Positions 1 to 10,192 are shown, numbered from the stretch's first letter. The stretch is DNA of 34,579 bases from Actinomadura logoneensis (GCF_003428695.1 NZ_QURH01000326.1:1-34579), one strand, 5' to 3'. Notes: a model not told the origin generated them from the letters alone. Numbers and translations are program-made.

Positions 1-42
1 GCCGTCGCCGCCGTCCGGGCTCGCCGCCCGGAGCGGCGGCGG

Positions 43-683
43 TTACTCGGGCCGCTCGTCGTCGGCCTGGCCGCCGGCCGCGTCACCGTCGGCGTCGCCG
101 TCCTGCGGCTCGGCGACCGCGACCCGCGCGGGCCGCAGCACGCGCTCGCCGATCCGGTACCCCGGCTGCAGGACGTCGGCGACGCTGGTCTCGGTGACCT
201 CCGCCGAGTAGGCGTGCATCAGCGCCTCGTGCACCGTCGGGTCGAACGGCTCGCCCTTCTCCCCGAAGCGTTCGAGGCCGAGCTTGCCGGTCACCCCCTC
301 CAGCGCGTCGGCGACCGACTTGAACCCGCCGGTCAGCTCGTTGTGGTCACGGGCCCGGCCGATGTCGTCCAGCACCGGCAGCAGCTCGGCGAGCACGCTC
401 GCGAGCGCCTGCTCGCGGACCGCGACGCGGTCGCGCTCGACGCGCCGGCGGTAGTTGTCGTACTCGGCCTTGAGCCGCTGCAGGTCGGCGGTGCGCTCGG
501 CCAGTTGTTCCTTGAACGCGGCGGCCTCGCCGTTCTCCGGCCCGGCGGCGGGCGCCCCCTGGGCGGCCCCGGGGGCCGGGGCGGACTTCTCGTCCCCCCC
601 GGCGTCCCGGACCTGTCCCGTGTCGGGGTCGATGCGCCGCCGGTCGCGGATCACCGGGCCGTCGTGCTCCTCACGGGGTGAGG

Positions 684-687
<4 letters not shown>
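43..687 (-). CDS. grpE: GrpE, nucleotide exchange factor of DnaK
   Basis: This cytosolic co-chaperone releases ADP from DnaK. The 214-residue protein has a disordered acidic and Ala/Gly-rich N-terminus (to about residue 55). A long coiled-coil helix follows (about 56-100, around [19 protein letters not shown]), and then the beta-domain with the GrpE signature region near [10 protein letters not shown] and [18 protein letters not shown]. The length is normal for actinobacterial GrpE. The start is a GTG at 687 that overlaps the dnaK stop (GTGA, 4 bp), so translation is probably coupled. The gene is transcribed with dnaK; dnaJ would be expected just off the left edge. A small 7-bp hairpin (14-32) lies in the gap downstream. 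Function is inferred from family and operon context. Confidence 0.97.
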
Positions 688-2540
<1,853 letters not shown>

Positions 2541-2628
2541 GTCTCGTCCTCCGTTGATCTAGCTAACCGTTCGCCGTCGCGGGGGCCGCGGGGCCCTCGT
2601 GTCCGGCGCGAGTCTTCCGCTGTCTGTC

Positions 2629-2657
2629 AGGGTGCCGCTCCCGGGATCTCTTGTCAA
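2629..2657 (-). promoter_or_regulatory. dnaK: Candidate dnaK promoter
   Basis: On the minus strand a perfect TTGACA (-35, 2657-2652) is followed after 17 bp by CACCCT (2634-2629), which fits the loose actinobacterial -10 pattern NANNNT. It lies just downstream of the HAIR-like site and leaves a leader of about 85 nt before the dnaK ATG. The -10 is weak, so the call is tentative. Confidence 0.45.
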
Positions 2658-2661
2658 ATGA

Positions 2662-2682
2662 CCTGAGCCGAGGAGACTCAAC
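2662..2682 (-). promoter_or_regulatory. HAIR-like HspR operator upstream of dnaK
   Basis: The plus strand reads CCTGAGC-N7-ACTCAAC. The established HAIR consensus bound by HspR is CTTGAGT-N7-ACTCAAG, so the match is 5/7 and 6/7 with exact 7-bp spacing. It sits directly upstream of the best dnaK promoter candidate, as expected for HspR feedback repression. Binding is inferred. Confidence 0.7.
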
Positions 2683-2811
2683 TTTGCTGACGTCTCTTCT
2701 AACAGGACGTCTGAGCCGCCTATTCCCGTTCCCCGGTCCCCGGCTTCTCAGGGTCGAACCCTCCTCAAGGAGGAGGACTCCCCCTGCCCCGGGAGGAACC
2801 GCCGACCGCTC

Positions 2812-3315
2812 CGGTTCACGGCCGTCTACGACCGCCACTACACCGCGGTCTACCGGTACGTCTCGGGGCGGCTCGGCGGGCAGGCCGCCGACGACGTCGC
2901 CGCCGAGACGTTCCTGGCCGCGTTCCGCCGCCGCGCCGACTTCGATCCGGGACGCGGCGTGCTGCGCGCCTGGCTGTTCGGCATCGCCACCCGGCTCGTC
3001 GCCCAGCACCGACGCGCCGAGGAGCGGCACTACCGGGCGCTCGCCCGCGTCGGCGTCGACCCTCCGCACGGCGGGGACGAGGACAGGATCGACGCCGTCG
3101 TGGACGCGAGCGCCGTCCGGCCCCGGCTCGCCGCCGCCCTGCGCGGGCTCTCCGCCAAGGAGCGCGACGTCGTCCTGCTGGTCGCCCTCGCCGGGCTCAG
3201 CCACCAGGAGGTCGCCGACGCCCTCGGCATCCCGTTCGGGACGGTCGGCTCCCGCCTCAACCGGGCCCGCGGAAAGCTGCGCGACGCCCTCTCCACCGCA
3301 TCGGAAGGACACTGA
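2812..3315 (+). pseudogene. ECF-type RNA polymerase sigma factor, lacking an in-frame start
   Basis: The reading frame encodes a SigJ/CU044-type ECF sigma factor. Region 2 runs from RFTAVYDRHYTAVYRYV through [21 protein letters not shown], then comes a linker, then region 4 ([44 protein letters not shown]). It matches the second cassette at 4864-5427 closely. However, no ATG, GTG or TTG occurs in this frame between the stop at 2659-2661 and the GTG at 2959, which would cut away region 2. The first 20 or so residues of the paralogue (before RFT) have no counterpart. A strong AAGGAGGAGG (2767-2776) stands 7 nt before a CTG (2784) in another frame. The likely explanation is a frameshift or small deletion that destroyed the start; a sequencing error or unusual initiation remain possible. 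The stop is 2 nt before the next gene. Confidence 0.75.
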
Positions 3316-3317
3316 CC

Positions 3318-4580
3318 GTGGACGAACTCGAAGCCCTCACCGCGCTCGCGGCGAATCCCGCCCCCCAGACGGTCGCGTCCGGACGGGCCCGGCTCGAGGC
3401 CGAGGCACGGCGCGCCGCGGGCGCACCGGCGCGGCTCTCCGGACGCCGCCGCTTCCTCCCGCCCCGCGCGACCCTGTTCACCGGCTTCGGGCTGACGCTC
3501 GCGGGCGCGGCGGCGGTCGCGGTCCTGACGTCGGGAACGGCGACGCCCCGGGCCCCCGGCGGACCCGGCGCGCCCGGCGGCACCGACGGCTCCTTCCTGG
3601 AGGTCGCGGCCAAGGCGGACCTGCTGCCGAGCGGACGCTACTGGTACTCCGACGAGATCCAGGGGCAGTCGTACATGCAGCGCCCGAAGTCCGGCCCGTA
3701 CGCGATCATCGGCGCGCACAGCGAGACGTACCAGTACGTGGGCGCCCAGCGGAAGGACGGCTCCGGCTTCTGGGGACGCGACCTGCCGAGCCGTCCTGCG
3801 TCGGCCGGGGACGCGGCGGCGTGGCGGCGCGCCGGGTCGCCGTCGTCCTTCCGCGTCTGGTCGAACGACCACCACTGGACCTACACCACCAAGGCCACCG
3901 CCTGGGAGGACGACCCGGCAGGACGCGGCATGGGCGGGCGGTTCCCCGGCCTCGGCCCGGACCGCAAGTCCGCCACGACCGGGAAGAAGTCCATGACCGT
4001 CGAGGGCTTCGCCGCGCTGCCGACCGACCCGGCCGCGCTCGCCGAGCTCCTCTTTCCGAAGATGACCGGGTTCGACGCCCTCGACCCTCTCGGCGCGAAC
4101 CGGATGCCGAAGGAGGAGATGCTCCGGCTGAAGCAGAACCCCGGCTCGATCCCGCCGCGCGACATGACCCCTCGGGAGAAGATCTCCGCCGGGGGCACCG
4201 CGCTGAAGGACATGCCGCTGCCGCCGAAGGTCCGCTCGGGGCTGATGCGGGCACTCGCGGCCCAGCCCGGCGTCCACACGGTGAAGAACGTGCGCGACCC
4301 CCTCGGCCGTGAGGGCGTCGCCTTGGTGGCCGACCCCGTGACGCGCACGGTGACCGGCGAGTACGGCACCCCGAAGGTCGAGCAGGGCACCTACAGCGAG
4401 CAGGAGGAACTGGTCTTCGACCCGAAGACCGGCGCGCTTCTGTCCCAGCAGAACGTCCTGGCGCGTCCGGGCGGACCGTACGCCGCGCGGAAGCCGGGCG
4501 CCGTGCTCTCCTACTGGATCGTCCGGTCGGGCGGCTGGACGGACGCCGAGCCCACGCCTCCCGCCAAGCTGCCCTTCTGA
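3318..4580 (+). CDS. CU044_5270-family membrane protein, putative sigma-factor partner (cassette 1)
   Basis: The 420-residue protein has a short cytosolic N-terminus (about 1-50), one transmembrane helix (about 50-72, [20 protein letters not shown]) and a large extracytoplasmic domain rich in Trp and Tyr. Proteins of this architecture, annotated CU044_5270 family in actinomycetes, lie directly after ECF sigma genes and are thought to act like anti-sigma factors. That role is inference, since no canonical ZAS zinc motif is visible. The GTG start at 3318 lies 2 nt after the sigma stop, so translation is probably coupled. It shares the N-terminal MDEL start and the C-terminal pattern (conserved [13 protein letters not shown] and RPGG-like segments) with the second copy at 5429-6535. 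A strong terminator follows at 4602-4630. Confidence 0.8.
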   Translation: MDELEALTALAANPAPQTVASGRARLEAEARRAAGAPARLSGRRRFLPPRATLFTGFGLTLAGAAAVAVLTSGTATPRAPGGPGAPGGTDGSFLEVAAKADLLPSGRYWYSDEIQGQSYMQRPKSGPYAIIGAHSETYQYVGAQRKDGSGFWGRDLPSRPASAGDAAAWRRAGSPSSFRVWSNDHHWTYTTKATAWEDDPAGRGMGGRFPGLGPDRKSATTGKKSMTVEGFAALPTDPAALAELLFPKMTGFDALDPLGANRMPKEEMLRLKQNPGSIPPRDMTPREKISAGGTALKDMPLPPKVRSGLMRALAAQPGVHTVKNVRDPLGREGVALVADPVTRTVTGEYGTPKVEQGTYSEQEELVFDPKTGALLSQQNVLARPGGPYAARKPGAVLSYWIVRSGGWTDAEPTPPAKLPF

Positions 4581-4601
4581 TCCTGTCGTTTCCGTTCCAC
4601 C

Positions 4602-4638
4602 GCACCCCGCGTCCCTGTGGCGCGGGGTGCCGCCTTTT
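4602..4638 (+). terminator. Rho-independent terminator after cassette 1
   Basis: A perfect 10-bp inverted repeat (GCACCCCGCG 4602-4611 and CGCGGGGTGC 4621-4630) with a 9-nt loop is followed by CGCCTTTT. It lies 22 bp after the stop of the membrane protein gene. Confidence 0.85.
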
Positions 4639-4644
4639 CCCAGG

Positions 4645-4785
4645 CGAATAGGACGCGCGGGGACGGCGACGAGCGCGCGGGCGACGGCGACGCGCTGCTG
4701 CTGGCCGCCGGACAGCTCCGCGGGCCGGTGCCGCGCCCGGTCGGCGAGACGGACGGCCGACAGCGCCGCGCGGACGGCGGGCGAG
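4645..4785 (-). pseudogene. Fragment of an ABC-transporter ATP-binding protein
   Basis: On the minus strand about 46 codons read as the ABC signature region of a MacB/LolD-type ATPase. The order is [21 protein letters not shown], then [23 protein letters not shown]. This is the helical domain plus the LSGGQ motif, normally followed by Walker B (LLADEPTGALD). Walker B is missing: the frame breaks immediately into unrelated sequence at the cassette-1 terminator. Walker A and everything upstream are also absent. It is therefore a relic trimmed on both sides and wedged between two sigma/partner cassettes. The motif match is too long for chance, but no function remains. Confidence 0.75.
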
Positions 4786-4863
4786 AAAATCCGAAAATCC
4801 ACCGAAGGGAGCGGTTCGGCGAACGGAGTACTTGTGACACCGACCGGAAGGGGACCCCTCTCA

Positions 4864-5427
4864 ATGACCGCCCCACCCCTGGTGGACGACGCGGCGCTCG
4901 TCGCGGCGTCCCGTGACGATCCGGAGCGGTTCACCGGCGTCTACGACCGGCACTTCGCCGCGGTCCGCCGCTACGTCGCGGCCCGGCTCGGCCCCGAGGC
5001 CGCCGACGACGTCGCCGCCGAGACGTTCCTGGCCGCGTTCCGCCGCCGCGCCGAGTTCGACCCGGGACGCGGCGTGGTGCGCGCCTGGCTGTTCGGCATC
5101 GCGACCCGCCTGGTCGGGGAGCACCGCCGGGTCGAGGAGCGCCGCTACCGGACCCTCGCCCGGCTCGGCCCGGGGCGTCCCGAGGACGGCCCGGAGGAGC
5201 GGGTCGCCGACGCGTTCGACGCCCGGCTCGCCCAGCCCCGGCTGGCCGCGGCGCTGCGCACGCTGTCCCGGAAGGAGCGGGACGTGCTGCTCCTCGCCGC
5301 CTTCACCGACCTGGCCCGCGATGACATCGCCGCCGCCCTCGGCATCCCGGTCGGCACGGTCGACTCACGCCTCAACCGCGCGCGGGGACGGCTCCGCGCG
5401 GCCCTCTCCCCGACGAAAGGCACCTGA
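4864..5427 (+). CDS. ECF-type RNA polymerase sigma factor (cassette 2)
   Basis: This 187-residue group 4 sigma factor directs RNA polymerase to a small regulon. Region 2 (about residues 24-85) includes [31 protein letters not shown] and [19 protein letters not shown]. Region 4 (about 125-185) includes [14 protein letters not shown] and the helix-turn-helix [29 protein letters not shown]. The ATG at 4864 is preceded by AAGGGG and gives the usual N-terminus ([23 protein letters not shown]). It ends 1 nt before the GTG of its partner gene, so the two form a tight cassette. Its target promoters and signal cannot be read from the sequence. Confidence 0.92.
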   Translation: MTAPPLVDDAALVAASRDDPERFTGVYDRHFAAVRRYVAARLGPEAADDVAAETFLAAFRRRAEFDPGRGVVRAWLFGIATRLVGEHRRVEERRYRTLARLGPGRPEDGPEERVADAFDARLAQPRLAAALRTLSRKERDVLLLAAFTDLARDDIAAALGIPVGTVDSRLNRARGRLRAALSPTKGT

Positions 5428-5428
5428 C

Positions 5429-6535
5429 GTGGACGAACTCGGAATGATCGTGTCCCTGCTGGACGAGGAGCCCTCCGCGCACGGCGAGCGGGACGGCCGC
5501 CGCAGGCTGGTCGCCGCGACCGCGGCCGCGACGGCCGCCGGGACGGACGCCTCTCGCGATCGGCGGCGACGCGCGTCGATCCGCCCGCGCTTCGCGCTGT
5601 TCGGTTCGCGCTTCGCGCTGTTCGGCGGGTTCGGCCTGGCGGGAGCGGCGGCGGCCGTCGCGGGCGCGGTGCTGCTGTCGTCCGGGACGACGCCCCGCGC
5701 GCCCGACCCGTCCGGCTCGGCCGGTTCCCGGCTGATGCTGGCCGCGGCGGAGAGCGCCGAGCGCCAGCCCGTCCGGTCGCACGGCCGCTACTGGGCGGTG
5801 ATGGAGCAGAGGGGCGGACGGCTCGCCGAGGCGGGCAAGGAGTACGACTTCGTGCGGCAGACGGGCAGCTACGACGCCGGGCCGGGCAAACAGGCCTGGT
5901 ACACCTCGCGCATGGTGTCCAAGCGGTATCTCCGGCCCACCGGGATGAAGGGCGCGCGCTCCGCGCATCTCGACTCCTTCGCATGGTCGAAGACGCTGCT
6001 CGCGCCGGGCTCCCTCTTCCAGACGCCCGTCGCCGCCACCTCGCGGCCGGGCTCCGCGCCGCCCCAGGTCGATCTGCGGACCCTCCCGTCCGGCGCCGCC
6101 GCGCTGCGGTCCGCCCTGGTCCGGCTGATCCCGGAGGACTGGGGGAACGCGAAGGTGAACACGACGTCCTGGCTGTTCACCAACGCCAAGCTGATCCTCT
6201 CCGGCCCTGTCGGCCCGGGCACGCGCGGAGCGGTGTACCGGCTGCTGGCCCAGGACCCCAGCCTGAAGTCGCTCGGCACGGTCAAGGACGCCCTCGGCCG
6301 GACCGGGACGGCGTTCGCCCTGCGCGCGGACGCCGACCCCACCGGCCGGGACTTCCAGGGACAGATCATCATCGACACCCGCACCGGGAGGCTGCTCGCC
6401 ACGCAGGACGTCCTCCTCAGGCCCCGGGGGGTCTGGGCGGACCGCAAGGCCGGCGACATCGTGAACTACGACGCCGTCCTCTCCTACGGCTGGACGGACG
6501 GGGTGCCGGACTACCCGTCGCCGAAGACGTCCTGA
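5429..6535 (+). CDS. CU044_5270-family membrane protein, putative sigma-factor partner (cassette 2)
   Basis: The 368-residue protein is paralogous to the product of 3318-4580. It has a basic cytosolic N-terminus (about 1-60, ending in Arg-rich DRRRRASIRPR), a transmembrane helix (about 65-92, FGLAGAAAAVAGAVLL) and an extracytoplasmic domain that ends in a YGWTDGVPDYP-type tail. An oddity is a short internal repeat, RFALFG written twice in a row just before the helix. The GTG start at 5429 abuts the sigma stop. The last 25 bp overlap the 3' end of the convergent 3-hydroxyacyl-CoA dehydrogenase gene, leaving no room for a terminator between them. The anti-sigma-like role is inference from position. 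Confidence 0.8.
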   Translation: MDELGMIVSLLDEEPSAHGERDGRRRLVAATAAATAAGTDASRDRRRRASIRPRFALFGSRFALFGGFGLAGAAAAVAGAVLLSSGTTPRAPDPSGSAGSRLMLAAAESAERQPVRSHGRYWAVMEQRGGRLAEAGKEYDFVRQTGSYDAGPGKQAWYTSRMVSKRYLRPTGMKGARSAHLDSFAWSKTLLAPGSLFQTPVAATSRPGSAPPQVDLRTLPSGAAALRSALVRLIPEDWGNAKVNTTSWLFTNAKLILSGPVGPGTRGAVYRLLAQDPSLKSLGTVKDALGRTGTAFALRADADPTGRDFQGQIIIDTRTGRLLATQDVLLRPRGVWADRKAGDIVNYDAVLSYGWTDGVPDYPSPKTS

Positions 6536-8016
6536 GGGGTGGTCCCGGGGTCGGTGAGCGGGAGGCCGAGGGCGGCGCGGTCGGTCAGCCAGCGGCTCGC
6601 GCGGTAGCGCGGGTCGCCGGTGCGCTCGTGGAGTTTGCGCAGGTCGGACGCCACGGACGCGGCGCCCCAGCGGTCGCCCAGGGCCAGCGGCCCGAGCGGG
6701 TAGCCGAGCCCGAGCCGGACGGCGGTGTCGATGTCGTCCGGGGTGGCCAGGCCGCGCTGCGCGATCTCGCAGGACACGTTGACGATCGAGGCGCGCAGCC
6801 GGCGCGCGACCGACACCGGCGCGTCGGCGACGACCGTCACCGGACGGCCCGTCGCCGCCAGCGCCGCGAGCGCGCCGCGCGCCGCGTCCGGGTCCGCGCC
6901 CGGGTGGACGGCCAGCACGATCCGCTTCTCGAACCCGCCCGTCGGATCGACGCTGAGCGTCCGCGACGCGTCCCGGCCCGCGTTCACGGGCTCGCAGTCG
7001 CCGGGGACGTCCAGCAGCACGCCGGACATGCTCAACTCGACCCCGGCCTCCCGCAGCAGGTCGCGCAGCAGCGCGCTGCCCTTCACCCACACCGCGGCCG
7101 GCGGGACGCTCGGCACGGCCTCGCCGGGCTCCCGCTTCTCGCCGTCCTCGTACCGGTACCAGCCCTCGCCGGACTTCCGGCCGAACAGCCCCGCGTCGTA
7201 CCGCGCGCGCGTGAGGTACGACGGCCGCAGCCGCTCGTCGTAGTGGAACCCCTCCCAGATCGTCTCCAGGACGGGATGCGAGACGTCCAGGCCGGTGAGG
7301 TCCATCAGCTCGAACGGGCCCATCTTCAGGCCGAGGAGATCGCGCGCGATGCGGTCCACGTCCACGGGACGGGCCGTCCCCTCGGCGACGATCTGCAGCG
7401 CCTCGGTGGACAGGCCGCGTCCGGCGTGGTTGACCAGGAAGCCGGGGGTGTCGGGCGCGCGGACGGGCGTGTGCCCGAGCCGCCGCACCAGCCGGGTCAG
7501 CGCGTCCGGGATCCACGCGGCCGTGCGCGCACCGGGGATCACCTCGGCGAGCCTCATCAGCGGCACCGGGTTGAAGAAGTGCAGTCCCGCGAGCCGGGAC
7601 GGGTCCGCCATGCCCGCCGCGATCCGGGTGACCGACAGCGAGCTGGTGTTGGTGGCGAGGACGGTCGTCGCGGGACACGCCTTCTCCAGCCCCTGGAACA
7701 GCGCCTGCTTGGTCGGCAGGTCCTCCCGGACGGCCTCGACGACCAGGTCGAGCCGGTCGGCGGGGGCGAGCGGGTCGTCCAGCGGGACGAGCCGGGACGT
7801 CGCCGCCGCCGCGTCGTCCGCGGACATCCGGCCCTTCGCGACCAGCCGGTCGAACATCCCGCCCACGTACCGGACGGCCTCGCCCACGGCCTCGGGCCGC
7901 GCGTCGGCGAGCTCGACCGTCAGCCCGGCCGCCGCCGCCACCTGCGCGATCCCGCGTCCCATGATCCCGGTGCCGACCACCCGGACCGTCGTCGCCCGCT
8001 CCGCCCAGTGCTCCAC
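6511..8016 (-). CDS. 3-hydroxyacyl-CoA dehydrogenase, PaaH/PaaC-like
   Basis: This enzyme oxidises L-3-hydroxyacyl-CoA to 3-oxoacyl-CoA with NAD in beta-oxidation-type pathways. The 501-residue protein begins with a Rossmann NAD site (VVGTGIMGRGIAQ, about 13-25). The family motif DLVVEAVREDL.TKQALF and the catalytic region HFFNPVPLMRLAEVI follow. A first C-terminal domain (PGFLVNHAGRGLSTEAL onwards) and a second, shorter helical domain near the end (IDTAVRLGLGYPLGPL) complete the fold. Two C-terminal domains at about 500 residues are typical of PaaH-type enzymes. The GTG start at 8016 has GAGGAGG 6 nt upstream. The gene is divergent from a thiolase that would carry out the next step, so phenylacetate-type or fatty acid breakdown is plausible; the substrate is not determined. 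Confidence 0.9.
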   Translation of the reverse strand: MEHWAERATTVRVVGTGIMGRGIAQVAAAAGLTVELADARPEAVGEAVRYVGGMFDRLVAKGRMSADDAAAATSRLVPLDDPLAPADRLDLVVEAVREDLPTKQALFQGLEKACPATTVLATNTSSLSVTRIAAGMADPSRLAGLHFFNPVPLMRLAEVIPGARTAAWIPDALTRLVRRLGHTPVRAPDTPGFLVNHAGRGLSTEALQIVAEGTARPVDVDRIARDLLGLKMGPFELMDLTGLDVSHPVLETIWEGFHYDERLRPSYLTRARYDAGLFGRKSGEGWYRYEDGEKREPGEAVPSVPPAAVWVKGSALLRDLLREAGVELSMSGVLLDVPGDCEPVNAGRDASRTLSVDPTGGFEKRIVLAVHPGADPDAARGALAALAATGRPVTVVADAPVSVARRLRASIVNVSCEIAQRGLATPDDIDTAVRLGLGYPLGPLALGDRWGAASVASDLRKLHERTGDPRYRASRWLTDRAALGLPLTDPGTTPQDVFGDG

Positions 8017-8032
8017 CCGCGGCCTCCTCGGC

Positions 8033-8069
8033 TCGTTCTAGAACGAAACTCTAGACTCCGTCGGACGGA
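8033..8069. promoter_or_regulatory. Two adjacent palindromes in the shared dehydrogenase/thiolase control region
   Basis: TCGTTCTAGAACGA (8033-8046) is a perfect 14-bp palindrome, and TCCGTC-G-GACGGA (8057-8069) is a perfect 6+1+6 inverted repeat 10 bp away. They lie in the 169-bp gap between the two divergent genes, 17 bp from the dehydrogenase start. They look like operators of a TetR-type or similar dimeric repressor. No regulator gene is adjacent, so the assignment is inference. Confidence 0.55.
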
Positions 8070-8185
8070 ACGCCCTCCGCCGCTCCGCCCGTACGCCGCA
8101 TACCCTGCCAAGAGCCCGCCGCGTTCGTCTCGTCTCCCCGCCGTCCACCCGCGTCCGCCCAGCTCGAGCGTCCGAGGAGCCCCCC

Positions 8186-9397
8186 ATGCGCGAAGTCGTG
8201 ATCTGCGAACCCCTGCGGACCCCGATCGGCCGATTCGGCGGCGCCCTGCGGGCCGTCGCCCCGGCCGACCTCGCCGCCACCGTGATCCGCGCGCTGCTCG
8301 ACCGCGCCGCGCTGCCCGGCGACGCGGTGGACGAGGTGATCCTCGGCTGGTGCAACCCCAACGCCGACGCCCCCGCCATCGGACGCCTCGCCGCCCTCGA
8401 CGCGGGCCTGCCGATCACCGTCGGGGGCAGCCAGGTGGACCGGCGCTGCGGGTCCGGCCTCCAGGCCGTCCTGGACGCGGCGATGCAGATCCAGACGGGC
8501 GTCGCGGACGTCGTCATCGCGGGCGGCGTCGAGTCCATGAGCAACGCGCCGTTCTATACGACGTCCGCGCGGTGGGGAGTGCGCACGCCGTCCCTCGAAC
8601 TGCACGACGCCCTCGCCCGCGGCCGGACGACCGCGGGCGGCGTGAACCACCCCGTCCCGGGCGGGATGCTGGAGACCGCCGAGAACCTGCGCCGGCAGTA
8701 CAGGATCGGCCGGGAGGAGCAGGACGAGCTGGCCGCCCGCTCCCACCGGCGCGCCGTCGCCGCGCAACGCGAGGGCCGGTTCGCCGACGAGATCGTCCCG
8801 GTGACGATCCCCTCCCGCAAGGGCGACACCGTCGTGGACACCGACGAGCACCCCCGGCCCGACACGACCGTCGAGAGCCTGGCCCGGCTCCGGCCCGTCC
8901 TGGGCGGGTCCGACCCCGAGGCCACGGTCACGGCGGGGAACGCCTCCGGCCAGAACGACGCCGCCGCCGCGTGCGTCGTCACGACTCCGGAGCGGGCCGC
9001 CGACCTCGGCCTGCGCCCGCTCGTCCGGCTCGTCTCGTGGGGCCGCGCGGGCGTCCCGCCGAGGACGATGGGCATCGGGCCCGTCCCGGCGACGGCCAAG
9101 GCCCTGGAGCGCGCGGGCCTCACCCTCGCCGACCTCGACCTGATCGAGCTCAACGAGGCGTTCGCGGCGCAGGTCCTGGCCGTCACCCGCGAGTGGGGCT
9201 TCGGGAACGCCGACTGGGAGCGCACCAACGTCAACGGCTCCGGCATCTCCCTCGGCCACCCGGTCGGCGCGACCGGCGCCCGCATCCTCGCCACGCTCGC
9301 CCGCGAGATGCACCGCCGCGACGCCCGCTACGGCCTGGAGACCATGTGCATCGGCGGCGGCCAGGGCCTCGCCGCCATCTTCGAACGCGTCGCCTGA
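8186..9397 (+). CDS. Thiolase (acetyl-CoA C-acyltransferase)
   Basis: This enzyme cleaves 3-oxoacyl-CoA with CoA, or runs in reverse as an acetoacetyl-CoA thiolase. The 403-residue protein has the complete thiolase triad: nucleophile Cys88 in DRRCGSGLQA, His358 in GHPVGATGARI, and Cys388 in MCIGGGQGLA. The N-terminal REVVICEPLRTPIGRFGG segment is also typical. The ATG at 8186 has GAGGAG 6 nt upstream. With the divergent 3-hydroxyacyl-CoA dehydrogenase it supplies the last two steps of a beta-oxidation spiral. Both are probably controlled from the palindromes between them. Degradative (PcaF/PaaJ-like) and general FadA-like roles cannot be separated by eye. Confidence 0.93.
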   Translation: MREVVICEPLRTPIGRFGGALRAVAPADLAATVIRALLDRAALPGDAVDEVILGWCNPNADAPAIGRLAALDAGLPITVGGSQVDRRCGSGLQAVLDAAMQIQTGVADVVIAGGVESMSNAPFYTTSARWGVRTPSLELHDALARGRTTAGGVNHPVPGGMLETAENLRRQYRIGREEQDELAARSHRRAVAAQREGRFADEIVPVTIPSRKGDTVVDTDEHPRPDTTVESLARLRPVLGGSDPEATVTAGNASGQNDAAAACVVTTPERAADLGLRPLVRLVSWGRAGVPPRTMGIGPVPATAKALERAGLTLADLDLIELNEAFAAQVLAVTREWGFGNADWERTNVNGSGISLGHPVGATGARILATLAREMHRRDARYGLETMCIGGGQGLAAIFERVA

Positions 9398-9430
9398 CCG
9401 CCTTCGGAGCCGCCATCCCATGAGAAACAC

Positions 9431-9463
9431 GCCCCCGAGGCGCACCCAGCGCACCTCGGGGGC
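9431..9463 (+). terminator. Hairpin terminator after thiolase gene
   Basis: A perfect 10-bp stem (GCCCCCGAGG 9431-9440, CCTCGGGGGC 9454-9463) with a 13-nt loop starts 33 bp after the stop. No U-tract follows, as is common in actinomycetes. A second short stem GCCCCG...CGGGGC (9566-9586) lies closer to the convergent gene and may serve that one. The 9464-9601 stretch otherwise shows nothing. Confidence 0.65.
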
Positions 9464-9601
9464 GGTCACTCCTGGGAGTGAACCGCGATCAAGAGCGCCC
9501 GCGGCCCGCCCCCCGCCTCACGGCCGGACCGCGACCGGCTTGCGCCGCGACTGGCTCGCGGCCCGGCCCCGCCCGCCTCACGGGGCGGCGGTGAGTTCGG
9601 C

Positions 9602-10192
9602 TTACGGGGTCCAGGAGGGGTTGCGGCCGCTTCGGGCGACGAGGCGGTCCAGGGCCGGGGCGTCGTCGGGGACCGGGACGGGCGGGCCGAAGGCGGCGTC
9701 CGGCGGGCGGGGGCCGTCCTCCTGGCCTGGCAGCGACGCGAACAGGGCGAGGCAGATCTCGGCCTCCTCGGCCGGGACGTCGTAGGACTGCCCGGTGGCG
9801 CGGGCGAGGTCCCAGCCGTGCAGGACCAGCTCGTCCAGCGCGACGCGGGCCAGGACGGGAGCGGGCAGCGTGACCCCGCCCGCCTCGCCCATGCCCTCCC
9901 ACGCGGACGGCTCGCGCCACGCCTCGACCAGGTCCTTGAGCTGCCGGTCGATGCGCTCGCGCCAGTCGGCCGGGAGGTTGGCGGCGTCCGGGCGGGGCGG
10001 CCGGGACCCCGTCTCCCGCGTCTTGCGCGCCACCTCGCCGAAGGCGCGGGTCAGGCCGTTCACATGGTCGAGCAGGGCGGCGACGGACAGGTCCGCGCAC
10101 GGGGTGGGCGCTTCCAGCCCGTCGCCGGGGATGCCGGCGAGCACGCCGGCGAGGCGGTGTGCGGCGGGCTCGAAGTCGAACTCGACGGCCAT
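9602..10192 (-). CDS. TIGR03086-family (DinB/mycothiol-type) metal-binding protein
   Basis: The 196-residue protein belongs to the actinobacterial TIGR03086 branch of the DinB/MDMPI four-helix-bundle families. Visible marks are the N-terminal helix, TPCADLSVAALLDHVNGLTRAFGEVAR (with the conserved CxDxxxxxLxxHV pattern), ALDELVLHGWDLARATGQ around residue 125, and a C-terminal DRLVARSGRNPSW segment typical of the family. Histidines of the DHV and LHGWD motifs would bind a divalent metal. Some relatives are mycothiol-dependent transferases or isomerases, but the reaction is unknown here. The start is the ATG at 10192, which has GAGGAG 5 nt upstream. The gene diverges from the EtfD-like gene and shares its 260-bp control region. 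Confidence 0.83.
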   Translation of the reverse strand: MAVEFDFEPAAHRLAGVLAGIPGDGLEAPTPCADLSVAALLDHVNGLTRAFGEVARKTRETGSRPPRPDAANLPADWRERIDRQLKDLVEAWREPSAWEGMGEAGGVTLPAPVLARVALDELVLHGWDLARATGQSYDVPAEEAEICLALFASLPGQEDGPRPPDAAFGPPVPVPDDAPALDRLVARSGRNPSWTP

